Shown here in pieces: positions 34,201 to 43,434 of a DNA stretch of 64,000 bases. Both the position numbers and the translations under genes were made by a program. Positions within the stretch are counted from its first letter, which is position 1. Every line of letters begins with the position of its first letter. Source of the DNA: Leptospira adleri. Its GTDB lineage: Bacteria > Spirochaetota > Leptospiria > Leptospirales > Leptospiraceae. The notes below the pieces were generated by a model. That model made no database searches and was not told the origin of the DNA. It worked only from the letters and a program-made list of their open reading frames with translations. The stretch is from NCBI RefSeq assembly GCF_002811985.1, contig NZ_NPDU01000010.1, positions 29,404 to 93,403 on the forward strand, written 5' to 3'.

Positions 34201-35748
34201 TCATACCCGCGGAGAGTAGAGGTCGTTTTTGAATTCGAGCGTAAAAGAAAAGTTGGGCTGATTGCAAACGGAAATTTTTCCGTGAAGTTGTCCTTCTCCG
34301 ATCCCGTAGATTAATTTCATCCCGAGCTTATCGATTTTTTTCGGATCCGTAGAATTTGAAATCCCGACTCCGTTATCCGAATATTGAAACAAAGTATGTC
34401 CCGAATCCCGTTTATGAATTTGAATCCGAACGAGCGCCGCGGCAGGATCCGGGAACGCGTGTTTTATAGAATTAGAAATCAGCTCCAAAAGAATCAGACC
34501 GAAAGGAATCGCGATGTCAAGCAGAACCTGTTGATCCTCGATTTCGCACTGAATTCTTAAATCCTTTGAAATTTCCTGATTTCGCATTAAAATATATCGT
34601 ATCAGTTTATCGATATATTCCCTCAATGAAATACTGGAAAGATCGTTGGACTCGAATAAAATCTGATGGACGATCGATATCGTTTGGATTCTTTCTTCGG
34701 TCTTGCTTACGAGTTCGTCGATGTCCTTGTTTCTAAGATAATTCTCCGCTTGAAGATTGAGCATGCTGCGGATCAACTGCATCGTATTATTCGATCTATG
34801 GTAGAGTTCCCGAATCAGGATTCCCTTTTCGTTCAGGGATTGTATGAGTTTCTTTTTGGAATTCTGATGCTCTTCGATCTCGTTCTCGAGTCTTTTGTTG
34901 ATGAGAAGAAGGGAATCGTAAGGCTCGTTTACCGAAGTAATAAAGATGCTTTTGTAGATCAAATAGAACGAAACGATCTTATAAGTGTGTCCGAGCACGC
35001 TGAACGTATCGAAAACGTTAGTGTAAACGGTCATTGAAAAATCGCAGAAAATAAAAAGAATAAGACCTGCGAGTAGATATTTTATATTCGTATCCTTGGA
35101 ATCCGCGTATAATTTAGAATAAATGGCAAAGGAAATGATATTTAAGAATATAATGAAATACTCAAGATTTATCTTGAGTGGAGTGAGGCCTTTCCCTTGT
35201 ACGTAGGTTTCGGGGAGCGCCTCCTGGTGAAAACTTACTGTGTAAAGCGCCGTGAACGCGAGAGAAAGCGAAAGGAACAAAAGCCAAAAGCTGTTGATGC
35301 GGAGGGATTGTTTTCTCGAATAGAAAAATGCGCTGAATAAAAGTCCGGACGCGGTCGCCATTCTCGCAAGGATCCAAAATTGCGTGGATTTGTTGGGAGT
35401 GTTGGGAGTGATCAGATCGGACATTCCCAAATAGGCGAGTGCGTGCATAAAATCGAATAGAGCGACGGTTAAAAAGGAAACCGAGATAAAAAGAGAATGG
35501 TAGTTTCGGGTTCGTTTGTAAGTAAGCCAACCCAAGCCGAAAATAGAAACGGAAACTGTAATGCTGAAAACTTCCGCGATATTGTGAAAGACTAGATAGT
35601 CGTTAGAAGGGATGTCGTAGTTTAAAAGGAGCGGAATATTTTGAACAAGTAGAATGGGAAGATAGGCGAGAAGGATCAATCCTAAAAACGGAAAAAGAAG
35701 CTTTTTTAGGGAAGTTGAATGCGGAGGATTCGGAATATTTTCGATCAT
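34201..35748 (-). CDS. MASE3-type sensor histidine kinase (HisKA_2/HATPase)
   Basis: A 515-residue sensor kinase. The N-terminal 260 residues form about eight membrane segments, the MASE3-like sensor (FHNIAEVFSITVSVSIFGLGWL, cut as FHNIAEVFSITVSV; FDFMHALAYLGMSD near 110-123). A coiled coil follows (280-310), then the HisKA_2 phosphoacceptor RELYHRSNNTMQLIRSMLNL (His near 322) and a HATPase domain (about 400-510; N box ELISNSIKHAF, G box DNGVGI and KLGMKLIYGI). It is coupled to the CheY-like protein at 33835. Ligand unknown; MASE3 domains are sensors of unknown stimulus. Confidence 0.82.
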   Translation of the reverse strand: MIENIPNPPHSTSLKKLLFPFLGLILLAYLPILLVQNIPLLLNYDIPSNDYLVFHNIAEVFSITVSVSIFGLGWLTYKRTRNYHSLFISVSFLTVALFDFMHALAYLGMSDLITPNTPNKSTQFWILARMATASGLLFSAFFYSRKQSLRINSFWLLFLSLSLAFTALYTVSFHQEALPETYVQGKGLTPLKINLEYFIIFLNIISFAIYSKLYADSKDTNIKYLLAGLILFIFCDFSMTVYTNVFDTFSVLGHTYKIVSFYLIYKSIFITSVNEPYDSLLLINKRLENEIEEHQNSKKKLIQSLNEKGILIRELYHRSNNTMQLIRSMLNLQAENYLRNKDIDELVSKTEERIQTISIVHQILFESNDLSSISLREYIDKLIRYILMRNQEISKDLRIQCEIEDQQVLLDIAIPFGLILLELISNSIKHAFPDPAAALVRIQIHKRDSGHTLFQYSDNGVGISNSTDPKKIDKLGMKLIYGIGEGQLHGKISVCNQPNFSFTLEFKNDLYSPRV

Positions 35749-36008
35749 TGTTTTTAACTTGTTTGCGAACGTATCGGGCGTTATTCGAAATTAAACAAAG
35801 AATTAAGGTTTTGTTTCGAGGTCACGACGGAATTCGTTTATCAATTTAGAAATAAATTTACTAAAACAAAAAAAATAAACGGATGCTCGCGTTTGTCAGT
35901 AATAAATTCGAACCTTTCCCTTTCCTTCAATCGACGAAATAATTATCAAAAATTGATTCGAAAGAATTCCGGTCCGATCTTGATTTCGAAGCGGGATTGA
36001 AAAAAACC

Positions 36009-36067
36009 TGACCCGATATTCGCGGATGGCCGCCGATCAAGCGGGTCACTTAGGTGACACGGCGGCC
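36009..36067 (-). terminator. nested alternative hairpins after the hybrid kinase gene
   Basis: Read on the minus strand, GGCCGCC (36061-36067) can pair with GGCGGCC (36028-36034) around an inner GTCAC/GTGAC hairpin. Alternatively TGACCCG (complement of 36042-36048) pairs with CGGGTCA (complement of 36009-36015), followed by TTTTTTT at about 36000-36006. The two pairings are mutually exclusive. The second looks like an intrinsic terminator. The structure begins right after the stop of the gene at 36068. Confidence 0.5.
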
Positions 36068-38596
36068 TTATCTTTTGGGAAGGATCAACCAATCGTAAAT
36101 CAGCTGCTCGATGTCTTTTCTATAATATGGTTTTGCCAAAAATCCCGACATACCCGCGTTCCTGCACTTAGTCTTATCTTCCTGTAAAACGTCCGCGGTG
36201 ACCGCAATGATGGCCGGTTTTTTTTCAATCTTCGGATCGTTCAGGATCCATTCCGAAGCGGTGATTCCGTCGAGATTGGGCATGTTGATGTCCATAAAGA
36301 TCAGATCGAATTTCGTCTTTTTGGTTTTTTCGACGGCTTCCAAACCGTCTTTCGCGATCTCGTGAGATATATTTAATTTTTTTAATATTCCTGATAAAAG
36401 AAATACGTTCGTGTAATCGTCTTCCGCGATGAGAATTTTTGCGTTGGAAGGAAGCGCCGAGAGATCCACTTCCTCGACGGCTTTGGGGATTTCCCCCGTT
36501 TTTTCTTCGGTTAACAAAATGGTAAATTCAAATGTGGAGCCGCCTCTGTCGTTTCGAAACGCTCGAATCGTTCCCTGCATGAGCTCAACCAATTTTTTCG
36601 AAATCGCAAGTCCAAGTCCCGTTCCTCCGTATCGTCGCGAAATGCTCGAGTCCAATTGGAAAAATTTCTGAAAGAGCAGATTGATTTTTTCGTTCGGAAT
36701 TCCAATTCCCGTATCCGCGACTTGAACTTTGTAGCGGATGAGACGTTCTTGTTCCGAAGTTTGGGAATTGAGGATCACTTCTATCTTTCCGGAATCGGTG
36801 AACTTGATCGCATTTGAAAGAAGATTGGAAAGGATCTGCTTGATCCGGTGTTCGTCGCCCGTGGCGGAATCTATAAAGTCCGGTGAATAGACTACGTTCA
36901 ATTCCAGGCCTTTCTGTTCGACTTGATACCGAAAGATTCCCTGCATTTCTTCGAGAATCAATTTCCAGGAGATCGTTCCGATCTCGAGTTCTATTTTATC
37001 GGCTTCTAATTTAGAATAATCTAAAATATCGTTGATGATTTTAAAAAGGGTTTCGCCGCTGCTCTGGATAAGGCTTCGAATATGTTCCTGATTTTGATCG
37101 AGAGGGGTCGCCTTGAATTGTTCAATCAGGCCGATGATTCCGTTCAAGGGCGTTCGGATCTCGTGACTCATCGTCGCAAGAAACTGAGACTTCACTTTGT
37201 TTGCGAGTTCTGCTTCGTTTCTCGCTTTTACAAGCTCCTGAGTTCTCAGCAGAACTTGAGTTTCCAAATTCGTATTCTGTAATTCTTTCAACTCCAGAAG
37301 TTCCCTGTGAGTTTGCAGATTTTCGTTCAGAGTAGATTCTAACTCCAAAGCGAGCTGCTCGGATCTCTGAATCGCGCGAGTGAGTTTTTTAGCCAGAACG
37401 CTCGCTTGCAGAAGAATAAAAAGAATCACTCCGATGTTGGAGAAATATCCAGTTGAAAGATAGCCTAACGTGAATAGGATATCGTTGACGACAGTCGCCG
37501 AAAAAACTATGTAAGCGATCAAGATCACGAGCGCGCCCTCTCGATTCTTTTTGGACGCTTTGATCATGTAAGGTATGAGGCCGATCGGAAGAAGCGCGAT
37601 GAGAGCGAATTCTATCTCCGAAAATCTTGTAAAAACGTTTACGGGAAGAACAAGAGCGAGGATAAAAATGGAAAATACTCCGATCGTCGGATAGATAAAT
37701 TTGGGCGAAACTTCGGCCGGGAAGAGGGATTTGATAAACATACACATGGAAATGCAGATCGACATGACCACGAAGTAGATAAGCCGAATATAAAAATCGA
37801 AATCTATATTAGGGAAAAATAATACGATGCTGTGGTGTTCCGCACTCAGTTGTCTGATCGACATCAAGATGCAAAAAAGTGCGAAGTAAAGATATTCTTT
37901 CGATCGGGTTCTAAAAAGAAAGATCATAAGATGATAAAGTCCGATCAGACAAATGGATGAAAAACTCGCGACCTCCGCGAGAAGATGTCTTACCTGCGAA
38001 TTTCGTATCTGGTTCCATTCTCCTAAATACAAAGGCCGCCAAAAACCGTGATTCTCGTGATTGAAATTGGCGATCCAGACAACGATCGTGACCTCGTCTT
38101 TTTTGAGGTCCAGTTTGACTCGATCGGGTTTGATCGCAGGAACCGTACTTTCATAGTCGGATCCCACTTGTCCGATTCGTACCACCGATTCTTGATTTAC
38201 GAATATTTCGAACGCGGAAAGAATCTCCGTCCAACTGAGCCCGTAGGATCCTTGAAACGATTTCGGAAGTTTGATTTTGATCCGATAGGTCGCCTTTCCA
38301 AAAGGCGAAAGTTTTTTTCCCGGAATCTGATAAAACTTCCAATAAGAAGGAACCGCCTGATATCCGTCGCAGTGTTCTTTCCAAAAAGTATCCTCGGCGT
38401 TCGGAGGGATCAATCGGTCCCAGCAGAATTCCCAGTCTCCTTTTAGGTTGAGAATTCCATCGTTCGGGTTCCAAGCGGAGAGATCCGCACGGCCGTTCTG
38501 AACTGGAAGGGGTTGATTTTCAAAATCCTTACAAGAAGAATAAAAAAGAAAAGTCAGAGCGATCGGGAGGAGTAATTTAAAATTACTGAAATACAT
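36068..38596 (-). CDS. 7TMR-DISM hybrid histidine kinase
   Basis: An 842-residue hybrid kinase. The signal peptide ends FYSSC (Cys near 22), so the N-terminus may be lipidated, which is unusual for a membrane kinase. Residues about 35-190 form an extracytoplasmic sensing domain (LNLKGDWEFCWDRLIPP, then VPSYWKFYQIPGKK). A seven-TM module follows (about 205-400), then a coiled coil, HisKA with SHEIRTPLNGIIGL (His near 470), a HATPase (N box NLLSNAIKFTD, G boxes DTGIGIP and GGTGLGLAIS) and a receiver domain (phosphorylation Asp in LIFMDINMPNLDGI near 775) at 715-842. Output presumably passes to a separate phosphotransfer partner. Target unknown. Confidence 0.85.
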   Translation of the reverse strand: MYFSNFKLLLPIALTFLFYSSCKDFENQPLPVQNGRADLSAWNPNDGILNLKGDWEFCWDRLIPPNAEDTFWKEHCDGYQAVPSYWKFYQIPGKKLSPFGKATYRIKIKLPKSFQGSYGLSWTEILSAFEIFVNQESVVRIGQVGSDYESTVPAIKPDRVKLDLKKDEVTIVVWIANFNHENHGFWRPLYLGEWNQIRNSQVRHLLAEVASFSSICLIGLYHLMIFLFRTRSKEYLYFALFCILMSIRQLSAEHHSIVLFFPNIDFDFYIRLIYFVVMSICISMCMFIKSLFPAEVSPKFIYPTIGVFSIFILALVLPVNVFTRFSEIEFALIALLPIGLIPYMIKASKKNREGALVILIAYIVFSATVVNDILFTLGYLSTGYFSNIGVILFILLQASVLAKKLTRAIQRSEQLALELESTLNENLQTHRELLELKELQNTNLETQVLLRTQELVKARNEAELANKVKSQFLATMSHEIRTPLNGIIGLIEQFKATPLDQNQEHIRSLIQSSGETLFKIINDILDYSKLEADKIELEIGTISWKLILEEMQGIFRYQVEQKGLELNVVYSPDFIDSATGDEHRIKQILSNLLSNAIKFTDSGKIEVILNSQTSEQERLIRYKVQVADTGIGIPNEKINLLFQKFFQLDSSISRRYGGTGLGLAISKKLVELMQGTIRAFRNDRGGSTFEFTILLTEEKTGEIPKAVEEVDLSALPSNAKILIAEDDYTNVFLLSGILKKLNISHEIAKDGLEAVEKTKKTKFDLIFMDINMPNLDGITASEWILNDPKIEKKPAIIAVTADVLQEDKTKCRNAGMSGFLAKPYYRKDIEQLIYDWLILPKR

Positions 38597-38755
38597 TTTA
38601 TTGATTCGGAAATTACGGTTTAGACATTCTCGTTCCGATGTCGAATATCATAAATATTAAAGTCGATCCTTCTATATCGTATCGCAAAGTAACGGAAATA
38701 AGAAGCCGTTTTTTAAAAAATTCTAATATACTCGAAACTTAGGAACGGTCGTGAA

Positions 38756-38790
38756 AAATCGCCAAACGATGTAAAGTCGGTTGGCGATTT
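38756..38790 (-). terminator. terminator hairpin after the antiporter remnant
   Basis: AAATCGCCAA and TTGGCGATTT, perfect 10-bp arms around a 15-nt loop; on the minus strand TTTTT follows. It lies 28 bp after the end of the antiporter remnant, showing that the transcription unit still keeps its terminator. Confidence 0.6.
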
Positions 38791-38818
38791 GTAAGACGGA
38801 TCTATTGATTCAATTCTT

Positions 38819-39837
38819 TCATTTTCTAAGAATTAAAACGCTGGGTAGTTGTTGCTGAAATAGGCTGGTATTTTCGATTTCGACGTAAAATCCGAGACTT
38901 AAAATCACCAGATCGTAGTCGCTCCAATTTTCTCCGTAGATCAAAGAGCGTTCTTTCGCTTGTATATGCAGGTTTGGATACGTTTTGTGCTCGTTTATTT
39001 TTCGCAGCCATTCCGGAAGGACTCTTCCGGCCCAAAGAACCGTCACGTCTATTTCGGGAATTTTGGAAATATTTTCTTGATAAAAATCCAAAAATTGATC
39101 TTCGGCTCCGGAAACAAAAAATAGAATTTTGTTCAACTTAGTAAATTTTCGATCGATCAATATCCCCACCGGAATTTTGGAACTTTCGATGATGGTGAGA
39201 ACTTTACCGGCGACTTCCTTATGAGAAAAGAGGGTTTGCGATCTTCCCAAAAGAATGAGCGAAGGATTGAGATTCTGAATTTGACTAAAAATCTCCAGCT
39301 TTGACCGACTAACTTCGCCGCGACGGAACTTCCGAAAAATTTTCCCACTACCGCAACGACTGCGTCATGCGCCTTTTTACCCAGAATTTTTACGTCCAGT
39401 TCCATTCCCACTAGAAACAAAAATAGGAAAAGGCCGATCTGACTGAGAGCCTGGATACTTTTGAGTGAATCCTTCGGAAATAGAAATGAAGAATATTCGG
39501 GTAGAACCCAACCCAAAAAGGAAGGACCTAAGACGATCCCTGCGATGATCTCTCCTATCACCATCGGTTGTCTGAAAAGACTCACCGCCCAACCGAAAGT
39601 TCTTGCGACGATCAGGATCACTAACAACTGCAAGATGAGTAGCGCGATCGGGTGTTTCAGATTTTTCGCCAAATCGGAACCCCATACCGCGAACGAAAAC
39701 GAACCCGTGTGAAACCCCGAGTTTTCAATTCCGACTTCCAACGTCCTTCCGTGACCTAAAATCCAGCAGATTCCGAAGCCGAAGACGAAGAGAAAACCGA
39801 CGTAAACCAAAACGTTTCTAAAAGAGCCTAATTTCAT
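38819..39837 (-). pseudogene. CPA2-type cation/proton antiporter, broken by internal deletions
   Basis: Two overlapping minus-strand frames together resemble a Na+/H+ or K+/H+ antiporter with a C-terminal universal-stress-like domain, normally about 700 residues. The first (39157-39837 from MKLGSFRN) gives two N-terminal TM segments, the typical RQPMVIGEIIAGIVLGPSFLG, GLFLFLFLVGMELD and LGKKAHDAVV, then jumps straight to VVGKFFGSSVAAKLVGQSW, a segment which in intact members lies about 150 residues further on. The frame then shifts. The second (38819-39250, open a little further upstream as KLEIFSQIQNLNPSLILLGR) is the USP-like cytoplasmic domain. So I infer one in-frame and one out-of-frame deletion, leaving no transport core. 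Confidence 0.7.
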
Positions 39838-40055
39838 ACCGATTCCATCCATATTCAAGTTTGGATCTTGGACCGATTCCTACAAAAATGTCCCGCTCCG
39901 TTTTATTTTAAACGAAGGGCATACGGAATCGAAACGACTAATCGTTGTTAGTCGAACAATCCGTTTTTAAGGACAAGTTCGATTCTTCCTTTCTAACTCC
40001 AGGAGCAGAAGAGGATCGAGAAACGAGTCTCCAAAATCTATGTTGAGTCGGGAAG

Positions 40056-40194
40056 AGTCCGGAAATGAAATTTCCATCTGTCTTCTCTCCAGGCCTGCGA
40101 AGTTAGCTGACGGGCTAGGAATGAGAGATATCCTTTGCATCCGAGATGCAATTCGCCCCAAAATTGGTTCCTCCGCTCCGGATGACTCCGGACT
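40056..40194 (-). promoter_or_regulatory. c-di-AMP riboswitch (ydaO/yuaA type)
   Basis: Read on the minus strand this 139-nt element has the conserved ydaO/yuaA core: GGAGGAACCA (complement of 40165-40174) followed by TGGGGCGAAT (40151-40160), a TTGCATC-TCG-GATGCAA hairpin (40135-40151), AGGATA, and the hallmark CCCGTCAGCTAACTTCGCAG (40095-40114). Outer arms AGTCCGGA and TCCGGACT (40187-40194 and 40056-40063) pair perfectly as a closing helix. Known members bind cyclic di-AMP and turn off potassium transport and cell-wall genes. It lies between the P-type ATPase stop (40237) and the antiporter remnant start (39837), so it belongs to the antiporter. A TTGACT just past the ATPase stop may be its -35. 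Confidence 0.85.
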
Positions 40195-40236
40195 AGGCAG
40201 ACTCAAGAACTTAGGAAGACGGAACTTATTTTTGAG

Positions 40237-42777
40237 TCAAGAATTATCTTTGATCTTTTTCGATTCCCATATAAGACTTACGAAAAGACCGAGCGCGACG
40301 GAAGAAAGAATGTCTGCGAAAGAAATTCTTATAAATCCGAAAATATGAGTCAGCAGATCGACTTGAAAAATCAACGTTAGTATCAGAACGGTAGAACCGC
40401 AGATCCAAAATAGAATCGAGTTCGATCCGGAAAGAACCTTGTAAAAAGGCAGATCCTTCGAAATATGAATCAAGATCATCCCCAGATTGGAAGAGATCAG
40501 ACAAAGAAACGCCATGGATCGAATTTTTTCGAACGACCAATGTTCGTGTTTTCCCCAGAAAGAAAGCCCGACTAGAACGAGAAAAATCAATCCGCCTCTT
40601 AACAAACTAACCGACGCGTTGCGAAAGCTGATCAGGCTTTCCTTTCCTTTGCGTGGGGGAGACGCGTAGATATGTTTTTCAGCGTCCACTCCTTCGAAAA
40701 CAAGAGTACATGCAGGATCTATAATCAATTCCAAAAGTAATACGTGAGCCGGAAAAAAATAAAGGGGATCCCCGGTAAGAACGGGGAGGAGCGACATTCC
40801 GATGATCGGAATATGCACCGAGATGATATACGAAACGCTCTTTTGGATGTTTTCATAGATCCTCCTTCCGAGCATAACCGCTTTGACGATAGAGGAGAAG
40901 TTATCGTCTAACAAGACTAAGTCGGACGCTTCCCTTGCGACGTCGGTTCCTCTTTTCCCCATCGAAATTCCGATATGCGCCGCGTGTAGGGCCAAAGTAT
41001 CGTTGACCCCGTCGCCCGTCATCGCAACCGTTTCACCCTTTCGCTGAAGACAACGCACGATCTTTAACTTTTGGTGCGGTCTGATTCTGCAGAAGATACG
41101 AACGTGATCGAGTCGCGATAAGAGTTCGTCTTCGGAAAGGGCTTCCAACTCGTCTCCGCCGAGTACCGTTTCCGAACGATCAAATCCGATCTGATCTGCG
41201 ATGGACTTGGCGGTTCCGGCGTGATCTCCCGTGATCATAACAACTTTGATTCCCGCACGTTTGCATTCCAAGACCGAAGTCGGAACGGATTCTCGGATCG
41301 GATCTTCCAAAAGAACTAACCCCAAAAAATCAAAACTAAGATCGTGTTGATCGTCCGGGATTCCCCGGGTTTTAGTCTTCGACTTTGCGACCCCCAAAAT
41401 TCTAAAACCCCGGGAAGAATATTTTTCGACGACCGCCTCCCATTCGTTTAACAATTCTTGAGGAAAATGACAGAGGTCGAAGATCGCTTCCGGCGCGCCT
41501 TTCGCGCCGACGAAAAGAACATCTTCGTTTTCCCGAGAAAGCCAAGCGTAACTCAGAGCCATCAGCTTCGGGGAAAGAGGATATTCTTTTTTTAATTCCC
41601 AGTCAAAGTGGATGTGTTCCGTTCCGGAAAGAAAAGTTACGCCCAAATCTTGAATGGCCTTTTCCATCGGGTCGTAGGGATCCTTTTTGGATGCGAGCAG
41701 AGCGAATTCCAGAAGAGAATGAAATTTTTCGGGTATTTCCAAAAGTTTGGAATTGCATTCCAGAAATTCCCCTTCGCAATAAAGTCCCCGTACTTTCATA
41801 TTGTTTTCGGTGAGAGTCCCGGTTTTGTCCACGCAGAGTACGGTAGAGGCGCCTAACGTTTCAATGGCGCTTAGGTTTTTCGTAAGAACTCCGATCTTAG
41901 AAATTCTCCAGGCGCCCAGGGAAAAGAATACGCTCAAAACGACCGGGATTTCCTCGGGCAAAACCGCCATTGAAAAAGTAAGACCCGCGAGAAAAGCCTC
42001 CAGCCAACGACCGTGACGCAATCCGAGACCGACAACGAGAAACACGCAAAGAATTCCGGCAAACAACGAAAAGGCGATCGTAAACCGTTTGATTTCTGTT
42101 TGCAGCGGACTCGATGACTGAGAAATCGTCTGTAATTCTTTTCCGATCTTTCCGATCTCCGTGGAATCTCCGGTAGCCGTGACTTGAAACATTCCTTCTC
42201 CGGCGACGACTGTACTTCCCGCAAAAACAAGGGATTTGGTATTTGCAGAATTTTGAATATTCTTTTCGGAGTCCGTTTTAGATTCTTTGGGAATACTTAC
42301 AGACTCTCCCGTTAAAAGGGATTCGTCGACGTTTAGGTTTAAGGAGAATATCAAAAAACCGTCCGCGGAAATCCGATCTCCTTCCTGGAGAATGATCACG
42401 TCGTCAGGAACCACTTCTCTGGAAGGAAGGATCGAAATCTTTCCGTCTCGGATCACCCTCGCCTTGAGCGGCGCGAGTTCTTTCAGGGAAGCGAGCGCGT
42501 TTTGGGATTTATTATTCTGATAGATCGTGATGGAGATGACGGCGACGACCGCGATCGACAACATCCCCGCTTCTTCCAGGTTTCCGAGAACGGCGTATAA
42601 GATTCCGCAGAGGATGAGCAGAGACAACATCGGTTCCGTAACTACGGAAAGAATCAATTTCCAAAAGGATTCTTTTTGGCTGCTGAGTTCGTTCGGGCCG
42701 AAACGTTCGAGTCTTTTGAAGGCTTCTTCGGAGTTCAGGCCCTTTGACGAATATTTTTCGAAGGAGGGATCGGTCAT
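40237..42777 (-). CDS. P-type cation-transporting ATPase (P2 type)
   Basis: An 846-residue ATP-driven cation pump. The N-terminal cation-ATPase domain (GLNSEEAFKRLERFGPNELS) is followed by the actuator TGES (156-159), the M4 motif PEEIP (274-278), the phosphorylation Asp317 in DKTGTLTEN, the hinge MTGDGVNDTLAL and C-terminal membrane segments M5-M10. The layout is that of P2 Ca2+/Mn2+- or Na+/K+-type pumps; in M4, PEEIP replaces the PEGLP of the well-known Ca pumps, as in many bacterial homologues. Ion specificity cannot be told. It lies just upstream of the riboswitch and is probably a separate transcription unit from the antiporter remnant. Confidence 0.85.
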   Translation of the reverse strand: MTDPSFEKYSSKGLNSEEAFKRLERFGPNELSSQKESFWKLILSVVTEPMLSLLILCGILYAVLGNLEEAGMLSIAVVAVISITIYQNNKSQNALASLKELAPLKARVIRDGKISILPSREVVPDDVIILQEGDRISADGFLIFSLNLNVDESLLTGESVSIPKESKTDSEKNIQNSANTKSLVFAGSTVVAGEGMFQVTATGDSTEIGKIGKELQTISQSSSPLQTEIKRFTIAFSLFAGILCVFLVVGLGLRHGRWLEAFLAGLTFSMAVLPEEIPVVLSVFFSLGAWRISKIGVLTKNLSAIETLGASTVLCVDKTGTLTENNMKVRGLYCEGEFLECNSKLLEIPEKFHSLLEFALLASKKDPYDPMEKAIQDLGVTFLSGTEHIHFDWELKKEYPLSPKLMALSYAWLSRENEDVLFVGAKGAPEAIFDLCHFPQELLNEWEAVVEKYSSRGFRILGVAKSKTKTRGIPDDQHDLSFDFLGLVLLEDPIRESVPTSVLECKRAGIKVVMITGDHAGTAKSIADQIGFDRSETVLGGDELEALSEDELLSRLDHVRIFCRIRPHQKLKIVRCLQRKGETVAMTGDGVNDTLALHAAHIGISMGKRGTDVAREASDLVLLDDNFSSIVKAVMLGRRIYENIQKSVSYIISVHIPIIGMSLLPVLTGDPLYFFPAHVLLLELIIDPACTLVFEGVDAEKHIYASPPRKGKESLISFRNASVSLLRGGLIFLVLVGLSFWGKHEHWSFEKIRSMAFLCLISSNLGMILIHISKDLPFYKVLSGSNSILFWICGSTVLILTLIFQVDLLTHIFGFIRISFADILSSVALGLFVSLIWESKKIKDNS

Positions 42778-42885
42778 GAATCGTATTTGTTGATTTAGAA
42801 TTTTATAATTTAGTAAAAGTTAGCGCTCAATCTCGAGACTCGTAGTCAGGATGGAATTACATCCGCGGATTGGAACAAAAAAACT

Positions 42886-42912
42886 ACGCCCTCGAAATGA
42901 ATTTGAGGGCGT
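42886..42912 (-). terminator. intrinsic terminator of the Hsp20 gene
   Basis: ACGCCCTC and GAGGGCGT, perfect 8-bp arms around an 11-nt loop. On the minus strand it is followed within 2 nt by TTTTTTT. It begins 21 bp after the Hsp20 stop. Confidence 0.75.
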
Positions 42913-42933
42913 TACGACGTGGCGCTCGAGGAT

Positions 42934-43374
42934 TTACTGAACTCCGATTTTAACTGGATTTGCCTTTGGAGCGCCTTCTTTTTTTGGGAGCGCTAATTTA
43001 AGAACCCCGTTCTCATACTTCGCGGTGATCTTGGAACGATCGACCGTATCCGGTAAAGTAAAGGAACGACTGAAGGAGGAATAGTTGTATTCTCTTTTGC
43101 TGTATTGTTTGTCGTCTTCTTTGGTTTCGGATTCTTTTTCGGCGCTGATCGTAAGCAGTTCTCCGTCGATGTCTATGTTAAAATCTTTTTTCTCAAGACC
43201 CGGAGCCGCAAAATCCAGTTCGTATCCGTTCGGATTTCTTTTAACGTTTACCGCGGGAACGTGAGTGACCCATTCGTTGTGAAACAAATCGGTCCACTCG
43301 GGCCAATTGCGGAAAAAATGATCGAACCCGGCAAGGCTCTGGGATCGTTGCGGATGTTTTGTGATCTGATTCAT
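42934..43374 (-). CDS. Hsp20/alpha-crystallin small heat shock protein
   Basis: A 146-residue chaperone. The alpha-crystallin domain spans about 38-135 (VPAVNVKRNPNGYELDFAAP, then FNIDIDGELLTISAEKE and SRSFTLPDTVDRSKITAKYE). The C-terminal hook usually read I-x-I/V appears as VKIGV. Its job is ATP-independent holding of unfolding proteins in the cytoplasm. AAGGAG lies about 7-12 nt ahead of the ATG, and a promoter with a -35 of TTGACC and a -10 of TATAAA lies close upstream. A clear terminator follows. It is a one-gene unit, followed by the P-type ATPase on the same strand. Confidence 0.9.
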   Translation of the reverse strand: MNQITKHPQRSQSLAGFDHFFRNWPEWTDLFHNEWVTHVPAVNVKRNPNGYELDFAAPGLEKKDFNIDIDGELLTISAEKESETKEDDKQYSKREYNYSSFSRSFTLPDTVDRSKITAKYENGVLKLALPKKEGAPKANPVKIGVQ

Positions 43375-43406
43375 ACAATTCTCCTTTAGCGTATTTGCTT
43401 CCTTTC

Positions 43407-43434
43407 TTTATAAGATTTTTCTCGAAAAGGTCAA
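43407..43434 (-). promoter_or_regulatory. sigma70-type promoter of the Hsp20 gene
   Basis: On the minus strand TTGACC (43429-43434), a 16-nt spacer and TATAAA (43407-43412). Initiation would fall near 43400 with a leader of about 25 nt to the ATG at 43374. The close match to consensus suggests an ordinary housekeeping promoter; I see no CIRCE repeat or obvious thermometer hairpin over the ribosome site. Confidence 0.55.

Noticed and set aside
39967..40206. 79-codon minus-strand frame in the riboswitch region
   Set aside because: It coincides with the c-di-AMP riboswitch element; no start signal or domain.
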